Positions 16,495 through 26,257 of a stretch of 64,000 nucleotides of DNA are shown here, one piece after another. The stretch is from Pararhizobium sp. A13. GTDB lineage: Bacteria; Pseudomonadota; Alphaproteobacteria; Rhizobiales; Rhizobiaceae. The first letter of the stretch is position 1, and each line of letters opens with the position of its first letter. Below the pieces are notes generated by a model. That model saw only the letters and a program-made list of their open reading frames with translations, had not been told where the DNA came from and made no database searches. The position numbers and the translations under genes are program-made. The DNA lies in the NCBI RefSeq assembly GCF_040126305.1, contig NZ_CP149511.1:1116001-1180000 (forward strand). Reading direction: 5' to 3'.

Positions 16495-18147
16495 ATGTCT
16501 AATCGAAACAAGGAAACCGGCTCGTCACAGCCGCAGATGACGCGCCGCAACGCCCTGAAACTCGGTCTCGGCACGAGCGTGGCGCTTGGCCTGTTCGGCC
16601 TGAATGCCCGCATCGTCGTCGCGCAGGAAGGCCAGGTGCTCAAGGTCGCGCATCCTGCCTTCAACCAGGATTGGTCGCCGCTACGCGGTGGCGGCCCGCC
16701 CTATCGCTGGAATTCGGCTTGGTGGGCGGCGCCGATGTATTTCGACAGCAAGGGCGAATTGCACCCTTACGTCTTTACAAGCTGGGAACCGGCTGCCGAC
16801 AACAAGACCTGGACCTTCAAGATCGACCCGAAGGCCGTCTTCTCCGACGGCAGCAAGATCACTGCTGAGGACGTCAAGGGCTCGTGGAACGTCTCGGCCA
16901 TGCCGAACACCAAGAACCAGCGCGCCGATCAGGTGCTGAGCAAGGTCGCCGGCTATGCCGATGTCAGCGCTGGCAAAGCCAAGGAAATTTCCGGTATCGC
17001 GACGCCGGACGAAGGCACTGTCGTCGTCACGCTGACCGACGCCGATCCGATCTTCTTCATGCGCCTCGGCAACCACATCGCGCCGATCACCAAGGCGTCG
17101 CAATCTCGCGGCGAAGACGGCGAGGAAGTCGCCGACTGGTACATGCCCGACAACGGCGCGGTCTTTTCCGGTCCGTTCAAGCTCACTAGCATCGACCTCG
17201 ACGCCGGCAAGCTGGTGTTCGAGCCGAATGAGAACTTCTTCGGCCCGAAGCCAAAGCTCGCCCGCATCGAGATCGACTCGATCGAGGACAACGTCACTGC
17301 AACATCGCTTCTGAAGTCCGGCGAATACAACGCGCATACCGAACTTGTCACCTCGACCATCGTGCAGGATCTCGGCGCCAGCTTTGCAGAAGGGCCGCTG
17401 ATCCCGACCAGCCAGCACTTCTGGTTCAACGCGTCCCGCGCCCCGATGGACGATCCGAAGGTGCGCCAGGCGCTGATCATGGCCGTCGACCGCGAGGGGC
17501 TGATGAAGGCATCCTTCCCGGATGGACCGCACAAGAAGACGGATCAGGTTCTGAACTCCGTGCCGGGCGCCGACAATTCCGGCTTCGAGCCCTATCCTTA
17601 TGATCCGGAAGGCGCCAAGAAGTTGCTGGCGGAATCAAGCTTTGGCGGACCGGAGCGTCTGCCCAAACTTCTGTTCGTCGGCATTTCCGGCCCGGCGATC
17701 GAGGCGGCTGCACAGTTCATCGCCGAACAATGGCGCCAGAACCTCGGTATCACCGCCGTCGACATGAAGCCGCAGCAGGATGCCTATGCTGGTCCCGACC
17801 AGAACGCGGTGCAGATTTTCCGCGACGATGTCGGCACACGCGTTCCCGATGCCGTCTCCTATCTGGCCGGTTCCATCGCTTCGACCTCCTCGAATGCGCA
17901 GAACAAGCTTGGCGGCTACAAGAACGACAAGGTCGACAGTCTGCTTGCCGAAGCCGCCACCAAGTCGGTGGATGATCCGCAGCGCGTTGCGCTTGCGCAG
18001 GAAGCCCAGAAAGCCTTCCGCGAGGACTGGACCTTCATCCCCTGGTATGCCCAGGCCATGTCGCGCTGGGCAACCGACAAAGTCACCGGCATCGACAAGA
18101 ACCTTGACTGGCAGGTCGTGGCACCTTGGGACATCTCGGTCGCTTGA
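16495..18147 (+). CDS. ABC transporter substrate-binding protein, family 5 (DppA/OppA type)
   Basis: 550 residues. A Tat-type signal (MTRRNALK followed by a hydrophobic stretch ending AQEG, residues about 15-45) exports it folded to the periplasm. The mature part has the SBP_bac_5 layout (TWTFKIDPKAVFSDG, ADPIFFMRL, HFWFNASRAPMDDPKVRQAL). Family 5 binds peptides, nickel and, in rhizobia, many oligosaccharides and sugar acids. GGGAGGA stands 5 bases before the ATG. It is the first gene of the importer operon. The ligand is not predictable directly. Confidence 0.88.
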   Translation: MSNRNKETGSSQPQMTRRNALKLGLGTSVALGLFGLNARIVVAQEGQVLKVAHPAFNQDWSPLRGGGPPYRWNSAWWAAPMYFDSKGELHPYVFTSWEPAADNKTWTFKIDPKAVFSDGSKITAEDVKGSWNVSAMPNTKNQRADQVLSKVAGYADVSAGKAKEISGIATPDEGTVVVTLTDADPIFFMRLGNHIAPITKASQSRGEDGEEVADWYMPDNGAVFSGPFKLTSIDLDAGKLVFEPNENFFGPKPKLARIEIDSIEDNVTATSLLKSGEYNAHTELVTSTIVQDLGASFAEGPLIPTSQHFWFNASRAPMDDPKVRQALIMAVDREGLMKASFPDGPHKKTDQVLNSVPGADNSGFEPYPYDPEGAKKLLAESSFGGPERLPKLLFVGISGPAIEAAAQFIAEQWRQNLGITAVDMKPQQDAYAGPDQNAVQIFRDDVGTRVPDAVSYLAGSIASTSSNAQNKLGGYKNDKVDSLLAEAATKSVDDPQRVALAQEAQKAFREDWTFIPWYAQAMSRWATDKVTGIDKNLDWQVVAPWDISVA

Positions 18148-18289
18148 GCCAAGCGGATGCCAACATCCCCTGTGCGGGAGCGCGCGCCGCTTCCGCACAG
18201 ATTTCGATTGCTGGAGTATGATAGCGCGAGCTTACGCCACAGCAGGAACTCGAAGCTTCATCTTCTGAAAACCAGGGTGGGAGACTGCC

Positions 18290-19246
18290 ATGCTGCGCTA
18301 CATTGCGACCCGTTTCGTCGTCTGGATTCCCTCCGTCCTGCTGGTGATGCTCGGCGTCTATGCGCTCGCCTATTTTGGCGCCGGCGACCCAATCAAGCTG
18401 ATCTTCCTGCGCGCGCCCGGCGATGTTGCCTACAACCCGGAACGCATTGAGGCGATCCGCGAAAGCGCGGGCCTCAACCGGCCGTTCCTCGTCCAATTCG
18501 GCAGCTATATCTGGAACCTGCTGCATGGCAATTTCGGCAATTCGCTGAGTTCCGGCCGCTCCGTCTGGGCGATGATCTCGGCCGCAGCCCCCGTTTCCTT
18601 CAAGCTGGCACTCTGTTCCGTCGTCCTCACCGCGGTCGTTGCCATTCCGCTCGGGCTGATCGCGGCACTCAACCAGAACACCCGCACCGACTATGCCATT
18701 CTCGGTTCGGCCCTGTTTCTCTGGGCGATCCCCGCCTATGTCGCGGGGCCTATGCTGATGGTCCTTCTGATCATGGTTCTGCCCGGTTCGGCCGTACCCT
18801 ACGGATGGGGCGGCGTCTTTGACGTTCGCATCCTCCTGCCGCTGCTCGTCCTCTCCTTCCAGCCGATTGCATTGATCGTGCGCCAGACTCGTGCTGCCGT
18901 GATCGAGGTGCTCGCGGAAGATTTCGTTCGCACCGCGCGCGCCAAGGGCGTACCGGAAACGGTGGTGGCACTTCGTCATATCCTGCGCCCGGTGCTGACG
19001 CCCGTCGTCACCCAGCTCGGGCTCATCATGATCACCATCGTCAACGGCGCGATCTTCGTCGAGCTCGTCTTCGGTCTGCCGGGTCTTGGCCGCCTGACCG
19101 TGAAGGCCCTGACCAATACCGACTATCCGGTCATCCTCGCCGTCACGTTGATCGGCTCGTTCCTGGTCATGATCTCCAACCTTCTGGTCGACGTGCTCTA
19201 TCCGCTGCTCGACCCGCGCGCCAACGACACCAGAAGGAGCCGCTGA
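18290..19246 (+). CDS. ABC transporter permease, DppB type
   Basis: 318 residues, six predicted membrane helices, N-terminal MLRYIATRFVVWIPSVLLVM typical of DppB/OppB. The EAA loop is EDFVRTARAKGVPE. ATG 18290 is preceded by GGGAG. The 142-base gap after the binding-protein gene is usual for family-5 operons. Confidence 0.9.
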   Translation: MLRYIATRFVVWIPSVLLVMLGVYALAYFGAGDPIKLIFLRAPGDVAYNPERIEAIRESAGLNRPFLVQFGSYIWNLLHGNFGNSLSSGRSVWAMISAAAPVSFKLALCSVVLTAVVAIPLGLIAALNQNTRTDYAILGSALFLWAIPAYVAGPMLMVLLIMVLPGSAVPYGWGGVFDVRILLPLLVLSFQPIALIVRQTRAAVIEVLAEDFVRTARAKGVPETVVALRHILRPVLTPVVTQLGLIMITIVNGAIFVELVFGLPGLGRLTVKALTNTDYPVILAVTLIGSFLVMISNLLVDVLYPLLDPRANDTRRSR

Positions 19247-19248
19247 CC

Positions 19249-20211
19249 ATGTCCGTCGTTCCCATGACTACACCTGCCGAAACCGATATCGAACCGACCG
19301 TCAGCCTTTGGCGCGACGCATGGCACCGGCTGCGCCGAAACCGCCTTGCCGTGTTCGGCCTAATCGTCGTCGTTGTCCTCGCCTTCACGGCCGCCTTTGG
19401 GCCATACCTTACGCCCTACGACTTCCTCAGCCAGGATCTGAGCGCCCGCAACCTGGCACCGTCGATGTCGCATCTCTTCGGCACGGACGATCTCGGCCGT
19501 GACGTCTTCAGCCGCGTGATTTATGGCACGCGAACCGCCTTCCTCGTGGCCGTCGTCGTCACCTTCATCGCCGTTCTCATCGGCGTTTCTCTCGGCGCGA
19601 TGGCGGGCTTCTTCGGTGGCTTGCTCGACAAGATCGTCATGTGGGTGACCGACATGACGATGTCGATCCCCAACCTGCTTCTCGTCGTCGTCATCAATGC
19701 CTCGCTGAAGTCGCCAATCGCCAGCTGGATGGAAAGCCGGTATCTGGCGACGCTTAACCCGTTCTATCGCGAAACGGTCTGGGTCGATTTCCTGCTCGTC
19801 TTCGGCTCGATGGCGCTGATATCCTGGCCGCCCTATGCGCGCCTCGTCAGGGCGCAGGTCCTGTCGATCCGCTCGCGGCCCTATATTACCGCCGCCCAGG
19901 CGCTGGGCCTCACCAACCGCATCATCCTCATGCGCTATGTCGTGCCGAATGCACTGGGGCCGCTGATCGTTGCCGTCAGCGCCGGCCTTGGTACGGCCAT
20001 GGTGCTCGAAAGCGCCTTCTCGTTCCTCGGCGTCGGAGTAAACCCGCCTACTCCGAGCTGGGGCAACATGATCTCCGACGGCCTGCGCGTCTGGCAGCAT
20101 TATCCGCATCTTCTGGCTGCCCCCGCCGCCGTTCTCGGCCTTGCCTCTGTCGCCTTCTCGTTCCTCGGCGACGGTCTCAACGATGCCCTCAATCCGCGCG
20201 GAGCGAAGTGA
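19249..20211 (+). CDS. ABC transporter permease, DppC type
   Basis: 320 residues with the OppC-like N-terminal helix (RNRLAVFGLIVVVVLAFTA) and the HLFGTDDLGRDVFSRVIYGTR signature. The EAA loop is ITAAQALGLTNRIILMRYV. It starts 2 bases after the DppB-type gene, with its ribosome site AAGGAG inside that gene. Confidence 0.9.
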   Translation: MSVVPMTTPAETDIEPTVSLWRDAWHRLRRNRLAVFGLIVVVVLAFTAAFGPYLTPYDFLSQDLSARNLAPSMSHLFGTDDLGRDVFSRVIYGTRTAFLVAVVVTFIAVLIGVSLGAMAGFFGGLLDKIVMWVTDMTMSIPNLLLVVVINASLKSPIASWMESRYLATLNPFYRETVWVDFLLVFGSMALISWPPYARLVRAQVLSIRSRPYITAAQALGLTNRIILMRYVVPNALGPLIVAVSAGLGTAMVLESAFSFLGVGVNPPTPSWGNMISDGLRVWQHYPHLLAAPAAVLGLASVAFSFLGDGLNDALNPRGAK

Positions 20212-21245
20212 TGCTGATGGCCAACGACATTCGCCCTGAACCCACCTCCAAGACCCGCGAACGCCTGCTCGACGTCAAGGGCCTGACGATCGAGATCGAG
20301 ACCCGGCGTGGCCCCGCGACCATCGTCGATGGCATCGATCTGCATGTCGACAAAGGCGAAACGCTCGGCATTGTCGGTGAATCCGGTTGCGGCAAAAGCC
20401 TGACGATGCTCAGCCTGATGCGGCTTCTGCCGAACAAGATCAAGGTCACGAAGGGCGAGGCCAATTTCGCCGGGCGCGACCTGCAGAAGATGTCGAATTC
20501 CGATCTGCGCAAGGTACGCGGCGGCGAGGTCGGCTTCATCTTCCAGGATCCGATGACCTCGCTCAACCCTGTGATGCGTATCGGCCAGCAACTGGCCGAG
20601 CCTCTCATTTATCACCGCGGGATGACGAAAACGCAAGCGCGCAAACGGGCCGGAGAACTCCTGAAGCTCGTCGGCATTCCCGGTGCCGAGGAGCGTCTCG
20701 ACGCCTATCCGCACGAGCTGTCTGGCGGCATGCGCCAGCGCGTGATGATTGCCATCGGGCTTGCATGCAATCCGCAACTGCTGATCGCCGACGAACCGAC
20801 CACCGCACTCGACGTAACGATCCAGGCACAGATCGTCGATCTGGTGAAGGAATTGCGCGACAAACTCGGCATGTCCGTTGTCTGGATTACCCACGACCTG
20901 GCGCTGATCGCCGGTCTCGTCGATCGCATCAACGTGCTCTACGCTGGCACCGTGGTCGAGGATGCGCCCGTCGATGCGCTGTTTGCCAATCCGAGGCATC
21001 CCTACACACAGGGCCTTCTCGCCTCGATCCCGAAACTTTCCGACGAGCGTTCGACGCGCCTCAGTTCGATTGGCGGCACGCCACCGGAGCCGGGCCGCCG
21101 CCCGAAGGGCTGTCCCTTCGCACCCCGCTGTCCGCTGGTGGAGCAGGTCTGCCACGAGCGGGTCCCCCTGCTGGAAGGCATTGGCGAGGCCGGGGAGCAT
21201 CGCGTCGCCTGCTTTGTCGCGCAACGAAAACTGGAGGTCGCGTGA
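20211..21245 (+). CDS. ABC transporter ATP-binding protein, DppD type
   Basis: About 344 residues. Walker A is GESGCGKS, signature LSGGMRQR, Walker B LLIADEPT, with an oligo_HPY C-terminal domain ([13 protein letters not shown]). ATG 20211 overlaps the last base of the permease stop, with GGAG 7 bases before. A GTG at 20208 and an ATG at 20217 are alternatives. Confidence 0.9.
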   Translation: MLMANDIRPEPTSKTRERLLDVKGLTIEIETRRGPATIVDGIDLHVDKGETLGIVGESGCGKSLTMLSLMRLLPNKIKVTKGEANFAGRDLQKMSNSDLRKVRGGEVGFIFQDPMTSLNPVMRIGQQLAEPLIYHRGMTKTQARKRAGELLKLVGIPGAEERLDAYPHELSGGMRQRVMIAIGLACNPQLLIADEPTTALDVTIQAQIVDLVKELRDKLGMSVVWITHDLALIAGLVDRINVLYAGTVVEDAPVDALFANPRHPYTQGLLASIPKLSDERSTRLSSIGGTPPEPGRRPKGCPFAPRCPLVEQVCHERVPLLEGIGEAGEHRVACFVAQRKLEVA

Positions 21246-22237
21246 TGGGCGCCCAACCGCTGATGCGCATCGAGAATCTGGTCAAACACTTCCACGTCCG
21301 GCTTGGCGCCTTCGGCGAGCGCGCCGCGACCGTGCATGCGTTGGACGACGTCAACTTCGAAATACTTGAAGGCGAAACCTTGAGCCTTGTCGGCGAATCC
21401 GGCTGCGGCAAGTCGACCACCGGCTTCACGCTTCTCAACCTGCACAGGGCGACCGGAGGCAAGGTCATCTATCAGGGAAGGAACATCGTCGAACTCGATG
21501 AAAAGGCGATGCGCCCCTATCGGCGTCAGCTCCAGATCGTCTTCCAGGACCCGTATTCGACACTCAACCCGCGCATGACCATCGGCGAGGCTGTCGGTGA
21601 GCCGATCCTCTTCCACAAGCTCGCAACGAAGGCGGAACTGCCACAGAAGATTTCCGAACTGCTCGCCGATGTCGGCCTACCGCCACGGTTTGCCTCGCGC
21701 TACCCGCACGAACTGTCCGGCGGGCAGCGTCAGCGTGTGGCGATCGCCCGCGCCCTTGCCTGCCAGCCGAAATTCATCGTCTGCGACGAGGCAATCTCGG
21801 CGCTCGACGTTTCGGTCCAGGCGCAGATCATCAACCTGCTTCTGGATCTGCAGCAGAAATATGGACTGACCTACCTCTTCATCGCCCATGACCTTGCGGT
21901 GGTCCGCCATATCAGTGACCGCGTCGGCGTCATGTATCTCGGTCGCCTGGCAGAACTGGCGACACGCGAGGAACTGTTCGAACATCCGCTGCATCCCTAT
22001 ACCAAGGCGCTTCTTTCCGCCGTGCCGGAAGCCGATCCCGCCCATGAACGCAGCCGCAAGCGGCAGATTTTGCAGGGCGACGTGCCGAGCCCGCTTTCGC
22101 CGCCTTCGGGTTGCCGCTTCCATACCCGCTGCCCGATTGCCATGGAGGTCTGCGGCAAGGTCGTGCCGGAATGGCGTGAAGCCCGTCCCGGGCACATGGT
22201 TGCCTGTCATGCCGTCACCGAGGGATTGCCTGGATGA
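21245..22237 (+). CDS. ABC transporter ATP-binding protein, DppF type
   Basis: 330 residues. Walker A is GESGCGKST, signature LSGGQRQRVAIARAL, Walker B FIVCDEAIS, with the oligo_HPY C-terminal segment (SGCRFHTRCPIAME). The start ATG shares a base with the preceding TGA, so translation is coupled. With the other four genes it completes a five-gene family-5 importer. Confidence 0.9.
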   Translation: MGAQPLMRIENLVKHFHVRLGAFGERAATVHALDDVNFEILEGETLSLVGESGCGKSTTGFTLLNLHRATGGKVIYQGRNIVELDEKAMRPYRRQLQIVFQDPYSTLNPRMTIGEAVGEPILFHKLATKAELPQKISELLADVGLPPRFASRYPHELSGGQRQRVAIARALACQPKFIVCDEAISALDVSVQAQIINLLLDLQQKYGLTYLFIAHDLAVVRHISDRVGVMYLGRLAELATREELFEHPLHPYTKALLSAVPEADPAHERSRKRQILQGDVPSPLSPPSGCRFHTRCPIAMEVCGKVVPEWREARPGHMVACHAVTEGLPG

Positions 22238-23334
22238 CGTTGCAGGTTGCCATCATCGCCGATGACCTGACGGGTGCGCTCGATACCGGTACGCCCTTCG
22301 TCGAGGCCGGTCTGAGCGTGGCGGTGGCGATCGACGTAGAGGCAGTCGGCGAGGCATTGGCTCGCAACCCCGATGTCGTCGTGGTCAATACAGTGTCACG
22401 CGCTCTTTCAGCGGATGCAGCCGCAGCGAGGATCGATGCTGTTGCTGCAGCTATCGGCCCACAAACGCCCCGCATTCTTTTCAAGAAGATCGATTCCCGA
22501 CTGAAAGGCAACGTCGCCGCCGAAAGCACGGCGCTCGCCAGCGCAACAGGCCGCAACACGATCATCGTCGCGCCTGCCATTCCCGATCAACAGCGCTTCA
22601 CGGTGAACGGCGCGGTCACAGGGCGCGGCGTGGAGACACCGTTATCAATTCAACCGATATTTCCTTCAAGTTCCTTTTCGGTAGACGTTTGCGACGCTTC
22701 CAGCGATGGCGAGCTGGATGACCTGGTCCGTCGCATCGATTGGACCGAAACTGTCGCCGTCGGCGCGCGCGGCCTTGGCAGCGCCCTTGCCCGTTCGCTG
22801 GCAAAATCGGTATCAGCGCCGTCAACATTTTCGCCGTCCGCAAAGACCCTGTTCGCCTTCGGATCTCGCGATCCCATCACGAACGCACAGATCGAGCATC
22901 TTGCCAACACGCGTCAGATCGCCTCGATCGCCGACGCGCCTGCCGGCAATCTGGCGCCTGACGCCATCACTGCGCTTCCTGCCGTGGCACGGTGTTCCGG
23001 AGACCAGACGACCCCTGCCGAAAATGTCGCTGCCCGCTTCGCCGAAAGTATCTTCAAAACGGTTGAACGGACACAGCCGGAGATGATCATGATGGGCGGC
23101 GGCGACACGGCGCTTGCCATCCTGAAGGAACTCGGCGCCACGGTGCTGATCCCGAACGGCGAAATCGAGGCCGGCATCCCCTGGTTCAAGATCAAGGATG
23201 CGCATGGCCGCACAATCCGTTGTGCCGTAAAATCGGGGGGCTTCGGCAATATCAATTCTTTGCTAAAACTCGTTCCTGAGAATCTGCTAAGTCAAACGTC
23301 CAACAGGACAAGGATCGAAAAACAGGCGTGGTGA
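22234..23334 (+). CDS. Four-carbon acid sugar kinase (DUF1537 family)
   Basis: 366 residues. The N-terminal IADDLTGALDTGTPF is the DUF1537 substrate-binding motif. LFKKIDSRLKGN and the C-terminal ATP-binding MMGGGDTALAIL and VKSGGFGN are also in place. The family phosphorylates D-threonate, L-threonate or D-erythronate at O4, and the product goes to a PdxA2 enzyme or an equivalent. It overlaps the importer ATPase by 4 bases (ATGA). At 366 residues it is shorter than many members (about 420), but all motifs are present. The partner pdxA2 sits at the other end of the island. Confidence 0.85.
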   Translation: MTLQVAIIADDLTGALDTGTPFVEAGLSVAVAIDVEAVGEALARNPDVVVVNTVSRALSADAAAARIDAVAAAIGPQTPRILFKKIDSRLKGNVAAESTALASATGRNTIIVAPAIPDQQRFTVNGAVTGRGVETPLSIQPIFPSSSFSVDVCDASSDGELDDLVRRIDWTETVAVGARGLGSALARSLAKSVSAPSTFSPSAKTLFAFGSRDPITNAQIEHLANTRQIASIADAPAGNLAPDAITALPAVARCSGDQTTPAENVAARFAESIFKTVERTQPEMIMMGGGDTALAILKELGATVLIPNGEIEAGIPWFKIKDAHGRTIRCAVKSGGFGNINSLLKLVPENLLSQTSNRTRIEKQAW

Positions 23335-23339
23335 AGAAA

Positions 23340-24098
23340 ATGGCGCAAGATGCCCCCTCAATCGGAGAGCCCGGCCAGGCCGCCAAACCAGAGCGTGGGA
23401 AATCAGTCAGGCTGGTCGATCGCGTCTTCGACCAATTGCGCGAGCGCATCCGCTCCGGCAACTACCCGCCGGACTCGCGCCTGCCGGGGGAACACGAACT
23501 GGCCTCGATCATGGGGGTCTCCCGCCCGATCGTGCGCGACGCGCTTGGGCGCTTGCGCGAAGAAGGCATGGTCTATTCGCGGCAAGGCGCCGGCACTTTC
23601 GTCAGTGCCCAGGCGTCGCCGGCCACGCATCTTGCCTATTCGCCGGTCAAGACGATCGCCGACATCCAGCGTTGCTATGAGTTTCGCCTGACGATCGAGC
23701 CCGCGGCGGCCTTTTTCGCCGCCCAGAGACGCGACGAAGCTGCCCTCCAGAAGATTGCTGCAGCCCTTGCCGATCTGCGCGAGGCGACGAGCCATCAGCT
23801 TCATCGCACGGACGCGGATTTCGTCTTCCACAGATGCGTCACCGAAGCTGCCAACAATCACTATTATACGGCCTCGATCGAGGCCCTCAAACCGCACATC
23901 GCCGTCGGCATGCACCTGCATGGCCTGTCCCTGATGGGACCGAGGCTCGGCCTGGAAAAAGTCTTCGAGGAACATAACGCCATCTATCAGGCGATTGCCG
24001 ACGGCCGCGCGGAGGACGCGGAAAGGGCGATGCGCCTTCATCTCGAAGGGTCCCGCAACCGGCTGTTCGAAGACCGCGTTCTCGATCTTTCCTTCTGA
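23340..24098 (+). CDS. GntR-family regulator, FCD subfamily
   Basis: About 252 residues. The N-terminal winged helix (LPGEHELASIMGVSRPIVRD, then GTFVS) is followed by a helical FCD ligand domain with the metal-binding type histidine RHCV-like site (DFVFHRCVTEA). FCD regulators usually respond to sugar acids or hydroxy acids, which fits the island. Start codons GTG 23328, GTG 23331 and ATG 23340 are all possible, and the first two overlap the kinase. It is last in the importer operon and probably represses all three arms of the island. Confidence 0.85.
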   Translation: MAQDAPSIGEPGQAAKPERGKSVRLVDRVFDQLRERIRSGNYPPDSRLPGEHELASIMGVSRPIVRDALGRLREEGMVYSRQGAGTFVSAQASPATHLAYSPVKTIADIQRCYEFRLTIEPAAAFFAAQRRDEAALQKIAAALADLREATSHQLHRTDADFVFHRCVTEAANNHYYTASIEALKPHIAVGMHLHGLSLMGPRLGLEKVFEEHNAIYQAIADGRAEDAERAMRLHLEGSRNRLFEDRVLDLSF

Positions 24099-24319
24099 TC
24101 GTTCTAAACGAACGAGCCAACGCTCCTGCAGAACGCTGCCCTTCTGGTCTTGTGGTCAAGCTGCCCGAACGTTAACTCAAAAATTCGTCGCCGGCAAAAC
24201 TGCACTCTGCCGCCAGGGGGATCGAAGCCATGCCGTTCGGCTGAACCGGCAGATTCAGGTTGGCGGGCTGGATGACGAAGCAAAATTCGTTCAGGATAAA
24301 ACAAATCAGGAGAAAACGC

Positions 24320-24526
24320 GTGGAAACGACGGAAATTGGCAGTCGCAGTGATTTTGCACTCTGGGCTATTCAGCGCGCGCAGGAAATCGTGACGACCAAA
24401 GGCGCGTCCTTTGCGATAGCGGCACGTGAAATGAACGAAGAGGCCCTTGCCGCGACCGCCGCGGAGCTTGGGAAAGCAATCAGCGATGCGATGATTGAGG
24501 TATTTGACGGCTTGGTTGCGGACTGA
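24320..24526 (+). CDS. Small hypothetical protein (68 aa)
   Basis: A helical, acidic-ended protein with no recognised domain (FALWAIQRAQEIVTTKGASF). The GTG at 24320 is preceded by AGGAG at 7-11 bases. The longer ATG frame from 24260 has no ribosome site. It is followed after 7 bases by another hypothetical gene, so the two form an operon. Confidence 0.55.
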   Translation: METTEIGSRSDFALWAIQRAQEIVTTKGASFAIAAREMNEEALAATAAELGKAISDAMIEVFDGLVAD

Positions 24527-24533
24527 GTAACCG

Positions 24534-24869
24534 ATGACCGCGACCACCGATTTCATCGCAGAACTGGTACGTGCCGCCAATGAGGTGGCAAAGCTGCAGC
24601 CCATGGAGCGGGGTAGGCTGTTGAAGCGGGCTATTGCGACAATTCGTAACATGCGGGATATCGTTGGATTTCCCACATCCGGTTCCGCGGCCGATTTATT
24701 GATAGCGATGGCCGCCTTGGCCGGGTCGGCGGGTAGCATGCCTGATGCAGACGTCCGCGCCGCTCTGCTCGAAGCGGCCGGTATGATCCGAGATCGGCGC
24801 ATTGTAATGGATTCGAAGATCGAGGTGATCATCAAAAAGGCCCGCGAATTAGAGCGGCCGACCTCATAG
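24534..24869 (+). CDS. Hypothetical protein (111 aa)
   Basis: A mostly helical protein of rhizobial character with no signal peptide and no motif I recognise. It is coupled to the upstream 68-residue gene by a 7-base gap. The ribosome site is weak. A frame continuing behind it (24871-25068, on the plus strand) looks partly coding (TRIANDAIRRVHNG) but lacks a start and may be a remnant of a similar gene. Confidence 0.5.
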   Translation: MTATTDFIAELVRAANEVAKLQPMERGRLLKRAIATIRNMRDIVGFPTSGSAADLLIAMAALAGSAGSMPDADVRAALLEAAGMIRDRRIVMDSKIEVIIKKARELERPTS

Positions 24870-25071
24870 GGCAGCCACACGCATTGCGAACGACGCCATT
24901 CGACGCGTCCATAACGGCACCATCCGTATCGCGGAAGAGGTGGTGCGCACGGCCTCGAAGGGATCATCGCCTTGTTTCCCACGCGCCTTGTTAGAGCTGC
25001 AATTGTTGGTCATGGAAATCGCAACGGCCACGCCTATGTTCAGTCAGGCGAAGGTACAATGCGAGGGATAG

Positions 25072-25389
25072 ATGTCGGTTGAGATCAGGCGCCGAGCGGC
25101 GGAGAATGCGTTTCAACGAGCGCGTGAGGCTGGGCACGCCGTTGAACAGGACGACCGTTTCCTTGCCTGGATCGAGGAATGGATCGCCGGGCAAATCGAG
25201 ATGACGGAGGTTGCCAGGCGTTACCACGCCCTTCTCGGCGAACGGTCCGCCCTGCGGCAAGTCCGAGCCGCTGCTCCTGCTGTAGAAAATATCCAGGATC
25301 CGAGCGTACCTGAAGCCAACCAGCCGTTTGACCTCGAAACCGAGATCAATCGACTGATGGTTGAGGGCGAGCAATCTTCAAAGGATTGA
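25072..25389 (+). CDS. Hypothetical protein (105 aa)
   Basis: An Arg/Glu-rich, highly charged helical protein (EIRRRAAENAFQRAREAGHA) with a clear GAGGGA ribosome site 4 bases before the ATG. It has no recognised domain. The sequence pattern resembles small rhizobial proteins of unknown role that occur near other orphan genes. Confidence 0.6.
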   Translation: MSVEIRRRAAENAFQRAREAGHAVEQDDRFLAWIEEWIAGQIEMTEVARRYHALLGERSALRQVRAAAPAVENIQDPSVPEANQPFDLETEINRLMVEGEQSSKD

Positions 25390-25623
25390 TTGTCCTAAGG
25401 TATGGATATCTGGCCGCTACTATTTAAGCGAACAGCCCCTCCCTTCGCAGGGAGGAGCTCAAAGATGAGGTGCGGAAGATGCCCTCTGCACTCCGACTGA
25501 CTGTTCAGATGTCGCCGAGATTACGACGACCGTCCAACCGGAACACATGTTAGGGTCAATTGGTAAAATGAACGGCTCAGGACCAGGCCAGGATTGGCTT
25601 GCCGCTCGCGTCTCGAGAGCCGA

Positions 25624-25827
25624 TTATTGGTGGTGCTTTTCTGCCGCGACCAATGCATCGACCAGACCGATTTGAGACCTTACTCCGCGTTTGTATTCGG
25701 AGATCAGAATCTTCGCCTCGTAATCGGCTTTGCTTCGAAGCATCTTGTTTTGGCTGCACCAGGCATCAAGAACGGTCTGCAGCAGCGCGATGTCTTTTGG
25801 TGGTATGGTCGTCGTAAAATGTTGCAT
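25624..25827 (-). CDS. Hypothetical protein (67 aa)
   Basis: Begins MQHFTTTIPPKDIALLQTV after a strong GGGAGGGA site. The longer frame from 25854 is therefore rejected. It is small and soluble with no recognised domain. The 235-base gap between it and the convergent gene to its left holds only a short CCTCCCT-AGGGAGG hairpin near 25440. Confidence 0.55.
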   Translation of the reverse strand: MQHFTTTIPPKDIALLQTVLDAWCSQNKMLRSKADYEAKILISEYKRGVRSQIGLVDALVAAEKHHQ

Positions 25828-26023
25828 CGTTATCCCTCCCAAGGACGACAACATCAGGTCGCTTCGATCGTCTCCTGCGATCTTCAGCGATAAGACTTTA
25901 GTCTAATTTTGCGTCGCTGGAAATATAGCGAAAAATGATGACGCCGCCTGACTAGCAAATTTCAGCGAAGGCGATAGATTGCGCGCTTCCTCTTTCAGGA
26001 CTGCAAGCTTCGAAAGGTTTCCC

Positions 26024-26257
26024 ATGCAGGTATTGGTTCGCGACAACAACATTGATCAGGCGCTTCGCGTGTTGAAGAAAAAGCTCCAGCGTGAGGGCGT
26101 CTTCCGCGAAATGCGGCTGCGGGAAGCCTATGAGAAGCCGTCCGTGAAGAAGGCGCGCCAGAAGTCCGAGGCCATTAGCCGTCAACGCAAGAACGTTCGA
26201 AAGCAGATGCAGCGAGAAGGCCTTCTGCCGGCTCCCAAAAAGAAGCCGAGCCGCTAA
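26024..26257 (+). CDS. rpsU: 30S ribosomal protein S21
   Basis: 77 residues. It begins [20 protein letters not shown], with a basic C-terminal tail rich in Lys and Arg (KKKPSR), as in alphaproteobacterial S21. S21 helps the small subunit to pair with the Shine-Dalgarno region. GAAAGG lies 7 bases upstream of ATG 26024. Confidence 0.93.
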   Translation: MQVLVRDNNIDQALRVLKKKLQREGVFREMRLREAYEKPSVKKARQKSEAISRQRKNVRKQMQREGLLPAPKKKPSR

